Shown one piece after another: positions 45,377 through 54,890 of a stretch of DNA of 64,000 bases. Source of the stretch: MRBY01 sp943371005 (GTDB lineage: Bacteria > Cyanobacteriota > Cyanobacteriia > Cyanobacteriales > MRBY01); NCBI GenBank assembly GCA_943371005.1, contig CALRTB020000001.1, positions 325,621 through 389,620 on the forward strand, in the 5' to 3' direction. Position 1 is the first letter of the stretch; each line of letters opens with the position of its first letter. Under the pieces are notes generated by a model, which saw only the letters and a list, made by a program, of their open reading frames with translations, searched no databases and had not been told where the DNA came from. The translations under genes were made by a program, and so were the position numbers.

Positions 45377-47023
45377 GTGAATCCCTTGAAACGTTTACAG
45401 CTCAATTTTTGGACTCCGATGACTTTGGCGATCGCTGCTTTGATTGCCCTACCAATTTTTTCTGTATTGGGGAGTGTTTTCACAGATTCTGGCGAAATTT
45501 GGCGTCACCTGGTCGAAACGGTGCTGGGGCGTTATGTCTTCAATTCCCTTTGGTTGATGCTTGGGGTCGGTGTAGGAGTCACCGTTGTGGGAGTCGCTAC
45601 GGCTTGGCTAGTAACGATGTGCCGCTTTCGGGGCCAAGGCTTTTGGGAGGTGCTGTTGCTCTTGCCTCTCGCTGCGCCAGCTTATCTATTGGCCTACATT
45701 TACACGGATATTTTGGACTATTTCGGCTGGGTGCAACGCTTTTTGCGACTGGTCTTCGGTTGGCAATCGGCCCAGGATTATTGGTTTCCGGAGGTTCGTT
45801 CCCTGGGAGGGGCGATCATCATGTTGATCTTGGTGCTGTATCCTTATGTTTACCTGCTGGCACGGGTGGCTTTTTTAGAACAGTCGGTCACAACCCTAGA
45901 GGCGAGTCGCGCTTTGGGCTGCGGCCCCTGGAAAAGTTTTTGGGCGATCGCCTTACCCTTAGCCAGACCAGCGATTACGGCAGGTCTGGCTTTAGCTTTG
46001 ATGGAAACGTTAAATGATTTTGGCACGGTGCAATATTTTGGCGTGGAAACCTTCACCACGGGGATCTATCGCACTTGGTTTGGTTTGGGGGCGCCCCAGG
46101 CGGCGGCTCAACTCGCAGCGGTCTTGATGCTGTTTATTGCGGGATTGTTAGTTCTCGAAAAATGGTCACGGCACCAAGCCCAGTATTACCAAACCAGTAA
46201 TAACTACGACCAACCCCAGGCTTACGAATTGCAGGGGTGGCGGGCTGGTGTCGCCACGCTGACCTGTGGGATCCCGGTATTCTTTGGGTTTGTTGTGCCC
46301 GTCGGGACTCTGTTAGAAATGGCGTTTAATCGTCCCCAGGCGCAGTTTCGGACGCAGTTCTGGGAATTTGCCCAGCACAGTTTTGTCTTAGCCAGTGTGA
46401 CGGCTGTTTTAGCGGTGGCGATCGCCTTAGTTCTAGCCTATGGTCAACGGTTAAATCACAGCCTCTGGATGGCCTTGGGCGTGCGGATTTCTTCCCTGGG
46501 TTACGCCATTCCCGGTTCGGTGATTGCGGTGGGAATTCTGATTCCCATGGGTAAGCTCGACAATGCGATCGCCAATTTTTTCCAAGCCCAGTTCAATATC
46601 TCAACGGGTTTGCTTCTGAGTGGCACCATTACTGCCTTGGTCTTTGCCTATTTAGTTCGCTTTCTGGCGGTGTCCTTTGGGGCCGTCGAAACAAGCCTCG
46701 GTAAAATTAAACCCACCCTAGATGATGCCTCGCGCAGCCTCGGTTATACGCCGATTCGTACCTTGGTGAGTGTGCATACTCCCCTCATGTGGAGTGGTTT
46801 GTTAACCGCTGCGATGTTGGTGTTTGTGGATGTAATGAAGGAACTCCCAGCGACCCTGGTGATTCGTCCCTTTAACTTTGATACCTTGGCAGTGAAGGTT
46901 TATCAATATGCTTCCGATGAACGTTTGGTCGAAGCCTCTGTGCCTGCCCTGACGATTTTAGCGGTGGGTCTGATTCCGGTTATTTTTCTCAGTTGGCGCA
47001 TTGCCCATGTCCGCAACGAATAA
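45377..47023 (+). CDS. futB: Ferric iron ABC transporter permease, fused type
   Basis: The protein has about 548 residues and roughly twelve transmembrane helices in two homologous halves. Each half has an EAA-like loop: EASRALGCGPWKSFWAIALPLARPAI near 185 and DASRSLGYTPIRTLVSVHTPL near 455. This two-in-one layout is typical of FbpB/FutB permeases that import Fe3+ with a FutA binding protein and FutC ATPase, which are not in the window. The start is uncertain: GTG 45377 chosen; TTG 45359 and ATG 45419 are alternatives without better ribosome-binding sites. Confidence 0.88.
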   Translation: MNPLKRLQLNFWTPMTLAIAALIALPIFSVLGSVFTDSGEIWRHLVETVLGRYVFNSLWLMLGVGVGVTVVGVATAWLVTMCRFRGQGFWEVLLLLPLAAPAYLLAYIYTDILDYFGWVQRFLRLVFGWQSAQDYWFPEVRSLGGAIIMLILVLYPYVYLLARVAFLEQSVTTLEASRALGCGPWKSFWAIALPLARPAITAGLALALMETLNDFGTVQYFGVETFTTGIYRTWFGLGAPQAAAQLAAVLMLFIAGLLVLEKWSRHQAQYYQTSNNYDQPQAYELQGWRAGVATLTCGIPVFFGFVVPVGTLLEMAFNRPQAQFRTQFWEFAQHSFVLASVTAVLAVAIALVLAYGQRLNHSLWMALGVRISSLGYAIPGSVIAVGILIPMGKLDNAIANFFQAQFNISTGLLLSGTITALVFAYLVRFLAVSFGAVETSLGKIKPTLDDASRSLGYTPIRTLVSVHTPLMWSGLLTAAMLVFVDVMKELPATLVIRPFNFDTLAVKVYQYASDERLVEASVPALTILAVGLIPVIFLSWRIAHVRNE

Positions 47024-47149
47024 ATAATAAATGTAAGAAATGCGCCACGAATCTTTAATAACTGGGTGAAAATGAGTAAGGTGACTTCTAGAAGATTGAT
47101 TTTATTTATTTAAAGAAATCGTCGTCATCCTAGTCGGCTTCCCAAGTAA

Positions 47150-50100
47150 ATGTTTCAGGATTCCCCCAGGCCACCGGATTCCCAGTCAAGTCAAAGTCTG
47201 TACAAATCGCGCTTCAATGTCCGGTATTTATTTTGGGGCTTGGCGATCGCCGTTATTGGTGTCGTTGCCGGTGGCGTTTTCAGCTTTCGTTGGTTTAGCG
47301 AAAAACTTTTACTCGATCTTCAAGACAATCTCTTGGGAGTGGCTAAACTCCAGGCGACCCAAATCGACCAATGGTTATTGGAACGGAAGAGTGATGCCCG
47401 GGTGCTTGCCTCGCGACCGACCACCATTGACGCCCTACAAGCTTTTGCCGCCAACGGTTCGAATACCGCCATTGTCCAACAGCAACAGGCGAATTTAAAT
47501 CAATTGGCCCTCGATGTGCAAACCAACTACGATTACCGTCGCATCGTTTTTTTAAACCGCCAGGGACAGGTTGTTTGGCAAACTGGGGTGCAAAATCCTC
47601 TACCCAAAGAAATTAACGCCGTTTTTGGAGAAGAAGATTACCAAACCAGTCTGGGGGGAGAAGTGCGGTTGATCGACTTAACTCTCCTGAACGTCAATAA
47701 CCAAGATTTGCCCGTTTATGGTGTTTTGTCCGACATTCACGATAAGCAAAATAATTTTATTGGGGCGGTTTATTTAGAAAAAGATCCCCAGGATTTTTTA
47801 TATAGTTTGTTGGATCGTGCGGCTAATGACAATGCCAGTGCCACCGCTGAAACCTTATTGGTGCGTCGTGAAGGAAATAATATTCGCTACCTCAATCCCC
47901 TGCGGTTTACTAGTGATCCGCCGTTACAGTTAAGTCTTTCCCTAAATCAAGATTCTCTCCTGGCAACCCAGGCAATCCTCCAAGCTAGGCGATTGGTGCG
48001 CGGTACTGATTACCGCAATATTCAGGTTGTGGGGGCTTCCTTTGAGACAACTCAAGCCCCTTGGATCGTAATTTATAAGGTTAATCTCCGGGAGGCCAAT
48101 GCCCCGTTTCGGCAGTTGGCGATCGCCATTAGTGGTCTATCGGGCTTACTGATCGGGGTTGTTTTTTGGGTGGGCTATCAAATGCTGCGGTTACATCGCC
48201 TTAAGCTAGAGGCGATCGCCAGGGAAGCAGACATCGAAAAAGCGCAGATCCGTGCTGATAGTGCCTCCCAGTATTTAACAGCCATTGAAACTGCTATCGA
48301 TGGTTATGCTGTCTTAGATGACCAAGGCCATTTTCTTGAAGTCAATGCCGCCCTGGGTAAAATGACGGGCTACAACCCGGATGAATTATTGCAACGGTCA
48401 ATTTTTGACCTGCTCATTACCGACGACCTTGATCCCGCACAACTGCTCGCAGAATGGGGCGATCGCCGCAAACTCAAACTCTATCAACAATGGCGACACC
48501 AAACTGGCCAAATCCTAGAGATGCAACTGAGTTTGACCACTGACGTCAGTGCCGAGCAGAACCGATTTTTTATCTTTGTCCAAGACATCACCCAACAAAA
48601 ACAAGCCAACGCTGCCCTTGCCGAAAGCGAACAACGTCTCTACCGCGCGATTCAAGAGGCACCCTTCCCCATTCTGCTCTACGCCAGTGATGGTGAAATT
48701 TTGCAGCTCAATCGTACTTGGACAGCGTTAACGGGCTACGACATCACGGAAATTCCCACCATCGCAGCCTGGGCAACAAAAGCCTACGGTGAAGAATATC
48801 TGACGGCTCTACAGGGTATCCAAAGAGTTTACGAGATCCAGACTTCTACCCATGACGGTGAATACGCCATCCTCATCAAAGACGGCGAACAACGCATCTG
48901 GGATTTTAGTAGTGCTCCCCTAGGTATCTTGCCGGATGGGCGTAAACTGCAAATCACCATGGCGATGGATGTCACAGATCGCAAAACCAATGAACTCGCC
49001 CTCCAAGCGGCCAAAAAACAAGCCGAAGAAGCAAACCGAGCAAAAAGTCTGTTTCTCGCCAATATGAGCCATGAACTGCGCACCCCCTTGAATGGCATTT
49101 TGGGCTACGCGCAAATCCTGATGTTCGATGAATCCTTGAGTGCAGAGCAAAAAAGCAGTCTCCGGATCATTGAACAATGCGGTCATCTTCTCCTGAGCTT
49201 GATTGCCGATGTGCTTGACTTTTCTAAAATTGAAGCCCAACGCCTGGAATTAATACCGACAGCGGTACAGTTCCATTACTTTATTTTGGATATTATCCAA
49301 ACCTGTCAGATTAAGGCCACAGAAAAATACCTCCTGCTTAACTACGACATTGACCCCAATATTCCTGACTATTTATTGGTCGATGATCAGCGTCTCCGGC
49401 AAGTGTTGCTCAATCTATTAGGCAATGCGATTAAATTCACTCACCAGGGCAGCGTTGTTTTAGAAGTTAAATTAAGCCAACCCCGGGATGCTTCTCCCCA
49501 TTCCCCTAAGCACCATTGGCATAGGGTACACTTTGCGGTTCGAGATACAGGCTGTGGCATTGAACCCGAAAATCACCAGAAGATTTTTTTACCCTTTGAG
49601 CAGGTCGGCGATCGCCGTAGTCGTCCCCATGGTACTGGTTTAGGGCTAGCCATTAGCCAAAAATTAGTGGCGATGATGGGGGGTGAGCTTCAGTTAACGA
49701 GTCAACCCAACAGAGGCAGTTGTTTTTTCTTTGACCTAGAGCTATCGGAGGTGCTTGTCAGCCTCCCATTGGTTCCTGATGATGACGCAACCCGCGATCG
49801 CCTACAAATCATCGGTTATGTGGGCCGTCGGCAAACCATTCTCATTGTTGATCATCACTGGATCAATCGGTCTGTGATTAAACACTTCCTGATGCCCCTC
49901 GGCTTTAAGATTTTCGAAGCAGAAAATGGTAAAGACGGCTTAATTATGGCAGAAGCTCATCCCGTCGATTTAATCATTTCAGAGATGATGCTGCCCCGCA
50001 TGAATGCCCAAGAAATGGCCCAGCAGATTCGTCAACTCGAAAAATTTAGGACGATTCCCATCCTCGTCATGTCCGGGGATGTATTGAATAATGGTTGGCA

Positions 50101-50215
50101 TAATATAAATCCGGATTTTGACGCTTTTTTAGAAAAACCACTTGATTTTTCAATTTTATTGGATATGCTGCAAACCCATCTCCATTTCACTTGGGTTTAT
50201 GAAGGCGATCGCTAA
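47150..50215 (+). CDS. Hybrid sensor histidine kinase with degenerate receiver
   Basis: The 1021-residue protein has transmembrane helices at about 24-46 and 323-346 around a large periplasmic dCache-like domain. Two PAS domains (about 375-490 and 495-615) and a kinase core with phospho-His641 (MSHELRTPLNG) follow, including an N box (NLLGNAIKF) and a G box (GTGLGLA). The C-terminal receiver (about 895-1015) is atypical: the phospho-acceptor position is Glu945 (SEMMLP) and the acidic pair is Asp901-His902. Lys in EKP is kept. Receiver phosphorylation is therefore unlikely; Glu may mimic the phosphorylated state. Confidence 0.92.
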   Translation: MFQDSPRPPDSQSSQSLYKSRFNVRYLFWGLAIAVIGVVAGGVFSFRWFSEKLLLDLQDNLLGVAKLQATQIDQWLLERKSDARVLASRPTTIDALQAFAANGSNTAIVQQQQANLNQLALDVQTNYDYRRIVFLNRQGQVVWQTGVQNPLPKEINAVFGEEDYQTSLGGEVRLIDLTLLNVNNQDLPVYGVLSDIHDKQNNFIGAVYLEKDPQDFLYSLLDRAANDNASATAETLLVRREGNNIRYLNPLRFTSDPPLQLSLSLNQDSLLATQAILQARRLVRGTDYRNIQVVGASFETTQAPWIVIYKVNLREANAPFRQLAIAISGLSGLLIGVVFWVGYQMLRLHRLKLEAIAREADIEKAQIRADSASQYLTAIETAIDGYAVLDDQGHFLEVNAALGKMTGYNPDELLQRSIFDLLITDDLDPAQLLAEWGDRRKLKLYQQWRHQTGQILEMQLSLTTDVSAEQNRFFIFVQDITQQKQANAALAESEQRLYRAIQEAPFPILLYASDGEILQLNRTWTALTGYDITEIPTIAAWATKAYGEEYLTALQGIQRVYEIQTSTHDGEYAILIKDGEQRIWDFSSAPLGILPDGRKLQITMAMDVTDRKTNELALQAAKKQAEEANRAKSLFLANMSHELRTPLNGILGYAQILMFDESLSAEQKSSLRIIEQCGHLLLSLIADVLDFSKIEAQRLELIPTAVQFHYFILDIIQTCQIKATEKYLLLNYDIDPNIPDYLLVDDQRLRQVLLNLLGNAIKFTHQGSVVLEVKLSQPRDASPHSPKHHWHRVHFAVRDTGCGIEPENHQKIFLPFEQVGDRRSRPHGTGLGLAISQKLVAMMGGELQLTSQPNRGSCFFFDLELSEVLVSLPLVPDDDATRDRLQIIGYVGRRQTILIVDHHWINRSVIKHFLMPLGFKIFEAENGKDGLIMAEAHPVDLIISEMMLPRMNAQEMAQQIRQLEKFRTIPILVMSGDVLNNGWHNINPDFDAFLEKPLDFSILLDMLQTHLHFTWVYEGDR

Positions 50216-50278
50216 ATTGATTTTGATGGTGTCCGTCAGTTCCAGTAACTTGCACACAATTGATTGAGGTAATTTCCT

Positions 50279-50860
50279 ATGGCTCGCACTGAATCCACCA
50301 TGCTTCCCCTGGGCGCTCCGGCCCCGGATTTTGCCCTGCCGGATGTCACCACCGGAAAAAACGTCAGCCTGGCGGATTTCCAAGGGAAAGCGGGTTTGTT
50401 AGTGATATTTATGTGTCGCCACTGTCCGTTTGTGATCCATGTCCAGGACGAGTTAGCCCGGTTGGGAGTGGATTTTGTCCCCCAGGATCTGGGCATTGTC
50501 GCCATTAGTGCCAATGATGCAGAAAATTATCCTGATGATGGCCCAGCGAAGCTTAAGGAAATGGCGGCGACGCTCCAATTAAATTTTCCAATTCTCTATG
50601 ACGAGTCCCAGGCGATCGCCAAAAGTTATCAAGCGGCCTGTACCCCTGATTTTTTCCTTTTCGACCATGACTTAAAGCTAGTCTATCGGGGCCAATTAGA
50701 CGATGCACGCCCTGGTAATGACAAGCCCGTAACGGGAGCCGATCTCCGCCAGGCGATCGCCGCTGTTTTGGCAAAAGAAACCCCTGATCCCAACCAAAAG
50801 CCCAGTCTTGGTTGCAATATCAAATGGAAACCTGGCAATGCCCCCAGTTATTTTGGTTAA
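50279..50860 (+). CDS. Thioredoxin-like/peroxiredoxin-like protein
   Basis: The 193-residue soluble protein has the AhpC/TSA-type thioredoxin fold: GAPAPDFALPDVTTGKNVSL, then FMCRHCPFV with a CxxC active site, and a cis-Pro region TPDFFLF. The end (LGCNIKWKPGNAPSYFG) is typical of a cyanobacterial group annotated as thioredoxin family protein. It could be a thiol oxidoreductase or peroxiredoxin; the partner is unknown. It ends tail to tail with the next small gene, overlapping by 4 bases. Confidence 0.88.
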   Translation: MARTESTMLPLGAPAPDFALPDVTTGKNVSLADFQGKAGLLVIFMCRHCPFVIHVQDELARLGVDFVPQDLGIVAISANDAENYPDDGPAKLKEMAATLQLNFPILYDESQAIAKSYQAACTPDFFLFDHDLKLVYRGQLDDARPGNDKPVTGADLRQAIAAVLAKETPDPNQKPSLGCNIKWKPGNAPSYFG

Positions 50861-50970
50861 ACCACAGGGGACGACTTGACCGTCAGCCATAACAAAATGA
50901 CAAGGGCCAGGACAAGCAGTTTCGCTAAAACGTATAGGGTGCCATCTGGAAATAAATAGGTGCTTAACAT
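50857..50970 (-). CDS. Unidentified 37-residue membrane protein
   Basis: This short frame has a strong ribosome-binding site, AAGGAGG, four bases before the ATG. The 37-residue product begins MLSTYLFPDGTLY and then has one clear transmembrane helix (VLAKLLVLALVILLWL) followed by a short polar tail (TVKSSPVV). Size and layout resemble the small subunits of thylakoid complexes (cytochrome b6f, NDH-1, photosystems), but I cannot match it to psbX, petG, petL, petM, petN, psaM or psb30. It overlaps the neighbouring stop codon by 4 bases. Confidence 0.7.
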   Translation of the reverse strand: MLSTYLFPDGTLYVLAKLLVLALVILLWLTVKSSPVV

Positions 50971-51146
50971 AAAGCCTCCTTGGGACTTCACTCAGGGATT
51001 TCTCGCTCGTATGGGGCGTCACTGATTCTGTGGTGTCCCTCTATCTTTATTGTCCTGCGCCCTTAGTCCTCTGAAGGCCCCTGCTGATATTTAGTTGGGA
51101 ATATTCACAAAGCTTAAGGTGGACTAATCAGTTTTGTGAGCGTTTG

Positions 51147-53159
51147 TTAGCGACGCCGGGCACGTTGCGTTTTCGTTTTCGTTTTTGTTTTGCTGATCGT
51201 CTGGTTCGTTTTGGGTGGGCTGGTTTCTTCAAAAACCGGCACCGTAAAGGAAAATTGACTCCCCTGATTTTTGCCTTCAGATTCTGCCCAGATCGCTCCC
51301 CCCCAGGCGGTGACAATCTGACGACAAATCGCTAATCCCAAGCCAGTGCCGCCAGCGCTCCGTCGTAAGGCCCCTTCTTCTTGGTAGAAGCGATCAAAGA
51401 CCGTTTCGAGGCGCTTTGGTTCAATGCCCCGGCCATTATCGATAATGCTCACGGTGAGTTTATTGGGATCTTCGGCGGTGATGGCGATCGCCACTTGGCC
51501 CTGCTTAGCATCGCTAAATTTACAGGCATTGTCCAGTAACTTGGCGATCACTTCCACAAGCCATTCCCCGTCAGCTTGGACGAGGGGCAAATCTGGCGAA
51601 ACATGGTTAATTAGTTGTGGTAGGGGTTGGCCGCCACTTTGATACCGTTTAGCCCGCACGTGGCTCATGGCCAGTTCCACGCATTCATAGAGCATCAGTG
51701 GCTCAATGTTCCACTCTACTCGACCACTTTCGAGTTGCGATAGGGTCAGAAAATCCTGGACGAGGGTACGCAGTCGCTCTGCATCCTGGAGGGCTGTGTC
51801 CAGCATCACCTGGCGCAATTCCTCCGGCATATCCGGCTCATTGGCTAGGCTTTCTAAACAGACTTGAATCGTTGACAACGGTGTCCGTAGTTCGTGACCT
51901 GTGATCGCCACAAGGTTAGAGCGGGTGCGGTCGAGGGCTGCCAATTGTTCATTAAGTTCTTCGAGGTTGTTGTAGGCTTCGGCCTGGATTAGGGCAACAC
52001 CCACCTGGATGGCGATCGCCCCGACGAGGGCAATGTCTTCCTGTCGCCAGTGGATCGCCTCTGGATGGCAGTGGTGTAGCTCAATCATGCCGATTAGTCG
52101 CCCTTGATAGAGCACCGGCACCAACAGCCAGGAAACAATCGAACAGGTTTGGGTGAGGGTTTCTAGCTGGTCTTTGATGAAGTCCGGATCTTGATCCGTA
52201 TTATCGATGCCTAGGGGTTCCCCCAGGGAGACCACCTTTTGAAAAAGAGGGTTGTCTTTGAGGGGCCAATTGCGACCTTTCACAGAGATTTGATCCCCAT
52301 GGAGAAATTCATGGTGGATCTGGGCTTGTTCGTCGGACTCTTTACACCGATAAATAATGCAGCGGCAGACCCCAAGACCTTCCCCTAATTTTTCCACGGC
52401 CAATTGCAGAATATCCTCGGTGTCGAGCGATCGCCGAATGGCCGCCGTGACCGTATTAATTAAACGCTCCTTTTGTTCTTTGTTAGCCAGGGAGCGGTTG
52501 GCCTTGAGAATCTTGTATTGACCAGCCTGGAGATAGTTCACCAGTCGCTGCACAAAGGGATCGGCGGTGGAGTTGGGCTGATGTTCCGTTAAATCTTGGT
52601 GGCCATTCTGGAGATAGGTGTCCTTGGCCGTTTGAATTTTTTCCTGGAGTTCTGGGCGATATTGGGCAATGCGATCTAGAAGAATTTCCGCCGCTTTTTC
52701 GGTAATATTTCGATCCTCTGTCCAAATGCCTTCAAAGCGACGGGCATTATCGGCGAAGTGATCCCCTTTTTCGGAATTGTTGTGTTTTTCCCGGCAGAGG
52801 AGACAACTGGCAAAGTTTTCCCCAATCACCACCAGATGCCATTCTTCGCTCAAGGCATCGTCCGGCGTAAAGGCAATGCGCTCGTAGGTGTCAGAGGCAT
52901 TGGCAAATTCTGTTTCTGGGGCCGCTAGGACGTAAACCTGTTGGGATTTGTCGGCGATGCGACGGTAACGGGTCGCTTCCTGGCGGTAGTACCTTTCCTG
53001 TTGGAAGCTGGCGATCACCAAGGGGGAATCTTGACCCGCAAGGATTTGATCTTCCATCGCGTGGGAGAGTGCCGTTAGGGAAGATTTGAAATAGAGTTGC
53101 GATCGCCCATGGGGAACGGCTTCAAATAATTGTTTGACAACCGAGGTTTGAATACTCAT
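51147..53159 (-). CDS. DICT-GAF sensor histidine kinase
   Basis: The 670-residue soluble kinase has an N-terminal DICT-type sensory domain (about 1-160; SLTALSHAMEDQIL, VIASFQQERYYRQE). A linker and a GAF domain (about 230-395, with GVCRCIIYRC) follow, then a HisKA domain with His422 (TGHELRTPLST) and an ATPase domain (NACKFSD, DNGRGIEP, GTGLGLA). DICT domains accompany GGDEF, EAL, HD-GYP and kinase proteins in cyanobacteria and may sense light or other signals. The C-terminus ends in a Lys-Thr repeat and RARRR. No response regulator is adjacent. Confidence 0.88.
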   Translation of the reverse strand: MSIQTSVVKQLFEAVPHGRSQLYFKSSLTALSHAMEDQILAGQDSPLVIASFQQERYYRQEATRYRRIADKSQQVYVLAAPETEFANASDTYERIAFTPDDALSEEWHLVVIGENFASCLLCREKHNNSEKGDHFADNARRFEGIWTEDRNITEKAAEILLDRIAQYRPELQEKIQTAKDTYLQNGHQDLTEHQPNSTADPFVQRLVNYLQAGQYKILKANRSLANKEQKERLINTVTAAIRRSLDTEDILQLAVEKLGEGLGVCRCIIYRCKESDEQAQIHHEFLHGDQISVKGRNWPLKDNPLFQKVVSLGEPLGIDNTDQDPDFIKDQLETLTQTCSIVSWLLVPVLYQGRLIGMIELHHCHPEAIHWRQEDIALVGAIAIQVGVALIQAEAYNNLEELNEQLAALDRTRSNLVAITGHELRTPLSTIQVCLESLANEPDMPEELRQVMLDTALQDAERLRTLVQDFLTLSQLESGRVEWNIEPLMLYECVELAMSHVRAKRYQSGGQPLPQLINHVSPDLPLVQADGEWLVEVIAKLLDNACKFSDAKQGQVAIAITAEDPNKLTVSIIDNGRGIEPKRLETVFDRFYQEEGALRRSAGGTGLGLAICRQIVTAWGGAIWAESEGKNQGSQFSFTVPVFEETSPPKTNQTISKTKTKTKTQRARRR

Positions 53160-53305
53160 TAAGAAATGCTTTTTCCCGAAAGGAATAGTCGCCTTCTACG
53201 AACGATGGACCAGAGGAATTCCCTAGATTATCCTTGATCACCTAATATTGATCAATTTTTCTGGGAGATTTCTCAGTGAAGCAAATAGTCAAGTTTCTGG
53301 TGCTA

Positions 53306-53968
53306 TTAATTAGACCCCAAGGCACGAATCAGTTCGGGAATGGGTTTAGGCTCACGGTCACTGTCAGTAATCGCTTCAATAATTTGCCGGTTTGCTTGGG
53401 GATGATCAAGGGCGGCCACGCATAATTCGGCCACCTGCTGCCGGGGAATTCGCCCTTCAAATAGCGTATCGGCTTGGGCCAGCACAAGGGGCGCTTCGGC
53501 TTCGGTATTGAGGCCACCGGGGCGGACAATGGTGTAATTAAGGGAGCTATTGATTAAGTAAGCTTCTGTTTGCTTTTTCCAGAACAGCACCAGACCAAAT
53601 AAATTCAACGGATGGAAAAATTTAGACACACAAAGGGACGTTACGAGGACAAACTGTTTGACTCCCTGGGCCACGGCGGCATCGATCAGCGATTTGGTGC
53701 CGACATAATCCACTTGGAAAAACGCAGCAGGATTTAAACTGGGTCGGGCGGCAGCAGCACAGATGATGTGGTCACAGTTGGCGATCGCCCCTGGTAGAGA
53801 CTTTTTGTCGAGGAGATCGCCAACGACTAATTCCGCGTCCGAGGGCAAAATTTCTTTTCCTTTATTTAGATCCCGCACCATGGCCCGCACCGGGATATTT
53901 TGGGCGATGAGGGTTTCGACAACGCGCCGTCCCGTTTCCCCCGTCGCCCCGACCACTAAAACTTTCAT
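53306..53968 (-). CDS. NAD(P)-binding SDR/NmrA-like protein
   Basis: The 220-residue protein has the Rossmann motif VVGATGETGRRVVETL and further atypical-SDR features (VVGDLLDKKSLPGAIANCDHIICAA, YTIVRPGGL). This resembles plant and cyanobacterial proteins related to Ycf39 and other NmrA-like isomerases or oxidoreductases. The start at 53968 is preferred because AGGAGG lies 9 bases upstream; longer in-frame starts (53974, 54052) have worse spacing. The substrate is unknown. A DUF1997 gene is divergent from it. Confidence 0.82.
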   Translation of the reverse strand: MKVLVVGATGETGRRVVETLIAQNIPVRAMVRDLNKGKEILPSDAELVVGDLLDKKSLPGAIANCDHIICAAAARPSLNPAAFFQVDYVGTKSLIDAAVAQGVKQFVLVTSLCVSKFFHPLNLFGLVLFWKKQTEAYLINSSLNYTIVRPGGLNTEAEAPLVLAQADTLFEGRIPRQQVAELCVAALDHPQANRQIIEAITDSDREPKPIPELIRALGSN

Positions 53969-54113
53969 CCTCATTAACCTCCTAAAATCGCTGGCTGAAA
54001 TTTGCCTTCGATTTACAATTATTACCCTGAATTCCTCGGTCTTGGGGTGCAACTTTACAGAAAAGCGGGCATGATTTTAGGTACAACAAGTTTATTTCTT
54101 GTCTTTTGCTGCT

Positions 54114-54890
54114 ATGAACCCTGCGGAATCGTCTCGTCTATTCACGGCCTTTGGTGACGGTAATCCCGAAACGCCACCGATGCATTTTGAGACCCACTAT
54201 CGAGGGATCATGCAAATGTACGCGCCCCTAGAGGAGGTTGCGGCGTATCTGGATCGCCATGGTGGCTGGTTTCACCGTTGTGCGAAACCGATGCAAGTAG
54301 AACCCCTCACCGATAATGGCTATATTTTGACGGTGGGCAAATTTGGCAATTTCGGCTACGAGGTAGAACCAAAACTGGCGGTGGTTTTTGATCCTCCCGT
54401 TGAAAATGCCTACAGAATGTACAATGTGCCCCTGCCTGAAGCCCAAGCCCAGGGCTATGCCATTGATTATGATGCGCTGATGTGCCTCGATCACCTCCCC
54501 TGGGAACAGGTACTCGCCAACGATACCCAGGCACGAAAATTGCTGGGCGATCGCCCGATGCCACCGGTAATTACCCAGGTGAATTGGGAGCTGCATTTAC
54601 AGGTGCTAGTCCAGTTCCCGCGGTTTATCTATAAGCTGCCCCAGGGTCTCCTCAAAACCACTGGCGATCGCCTCCTCGCGACCATTGTCTCCCAGGTCTC
54701 ACCGCGCCTCACCACAAAAGTACAGCAAGATTTCCACGACTGTTTCGATCTCCCCTTACCCCTCAAGAGTGGCCGGGGTTGCACCGTCATTCGTCCCTCT
54801 GCAGATAGTCCAGAAACCCACAAAAAAGAGGACAGTGCCCCTGTCCCCCCCGAAAATTTTGCCTGGACGCTACCTACAGACGGCCAATAA
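54114..54890 (+). CDS. DUF1997 family protein
   Basis: The 258-residue product (ATG at 54114; a TTG at 54099 is in frame) matches the cyanobacterial/plastid DUF1997 family. Characteristic sequences are HFETHYRGIMQMYAPLEEVAAYLDRH, GWFHRCAKPMQVEPL and NWELHLQVLVQFPRFIYKLP. No enzymatic motif is known. Its end overlaps the end of the next gene by 17 bases. Confidence 0.82.
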   Translation: MNPAESSRLFTAFGDGNPETPPMHFETHYRGIMQMYAPLEEVAAYLDRHGGWFHRCAKPMQVEPLTDNGYILTVGKFGNFGYEVEPKLAVVFDPPVENAYRMYNVPLPEAQAQGYAIDYDALMCLDHLPWEQVLANDTQARKLLGDRPMPPVITQVNWELHLQVLVQFPRFIYKLPQGLLKTTGDRLLATIVSQVSPRLTTKVQQDFHDCFDLPLPLKSGRGCTVIRPSADSPETHKKEDSAPVPPENFAWTLPTDGQ

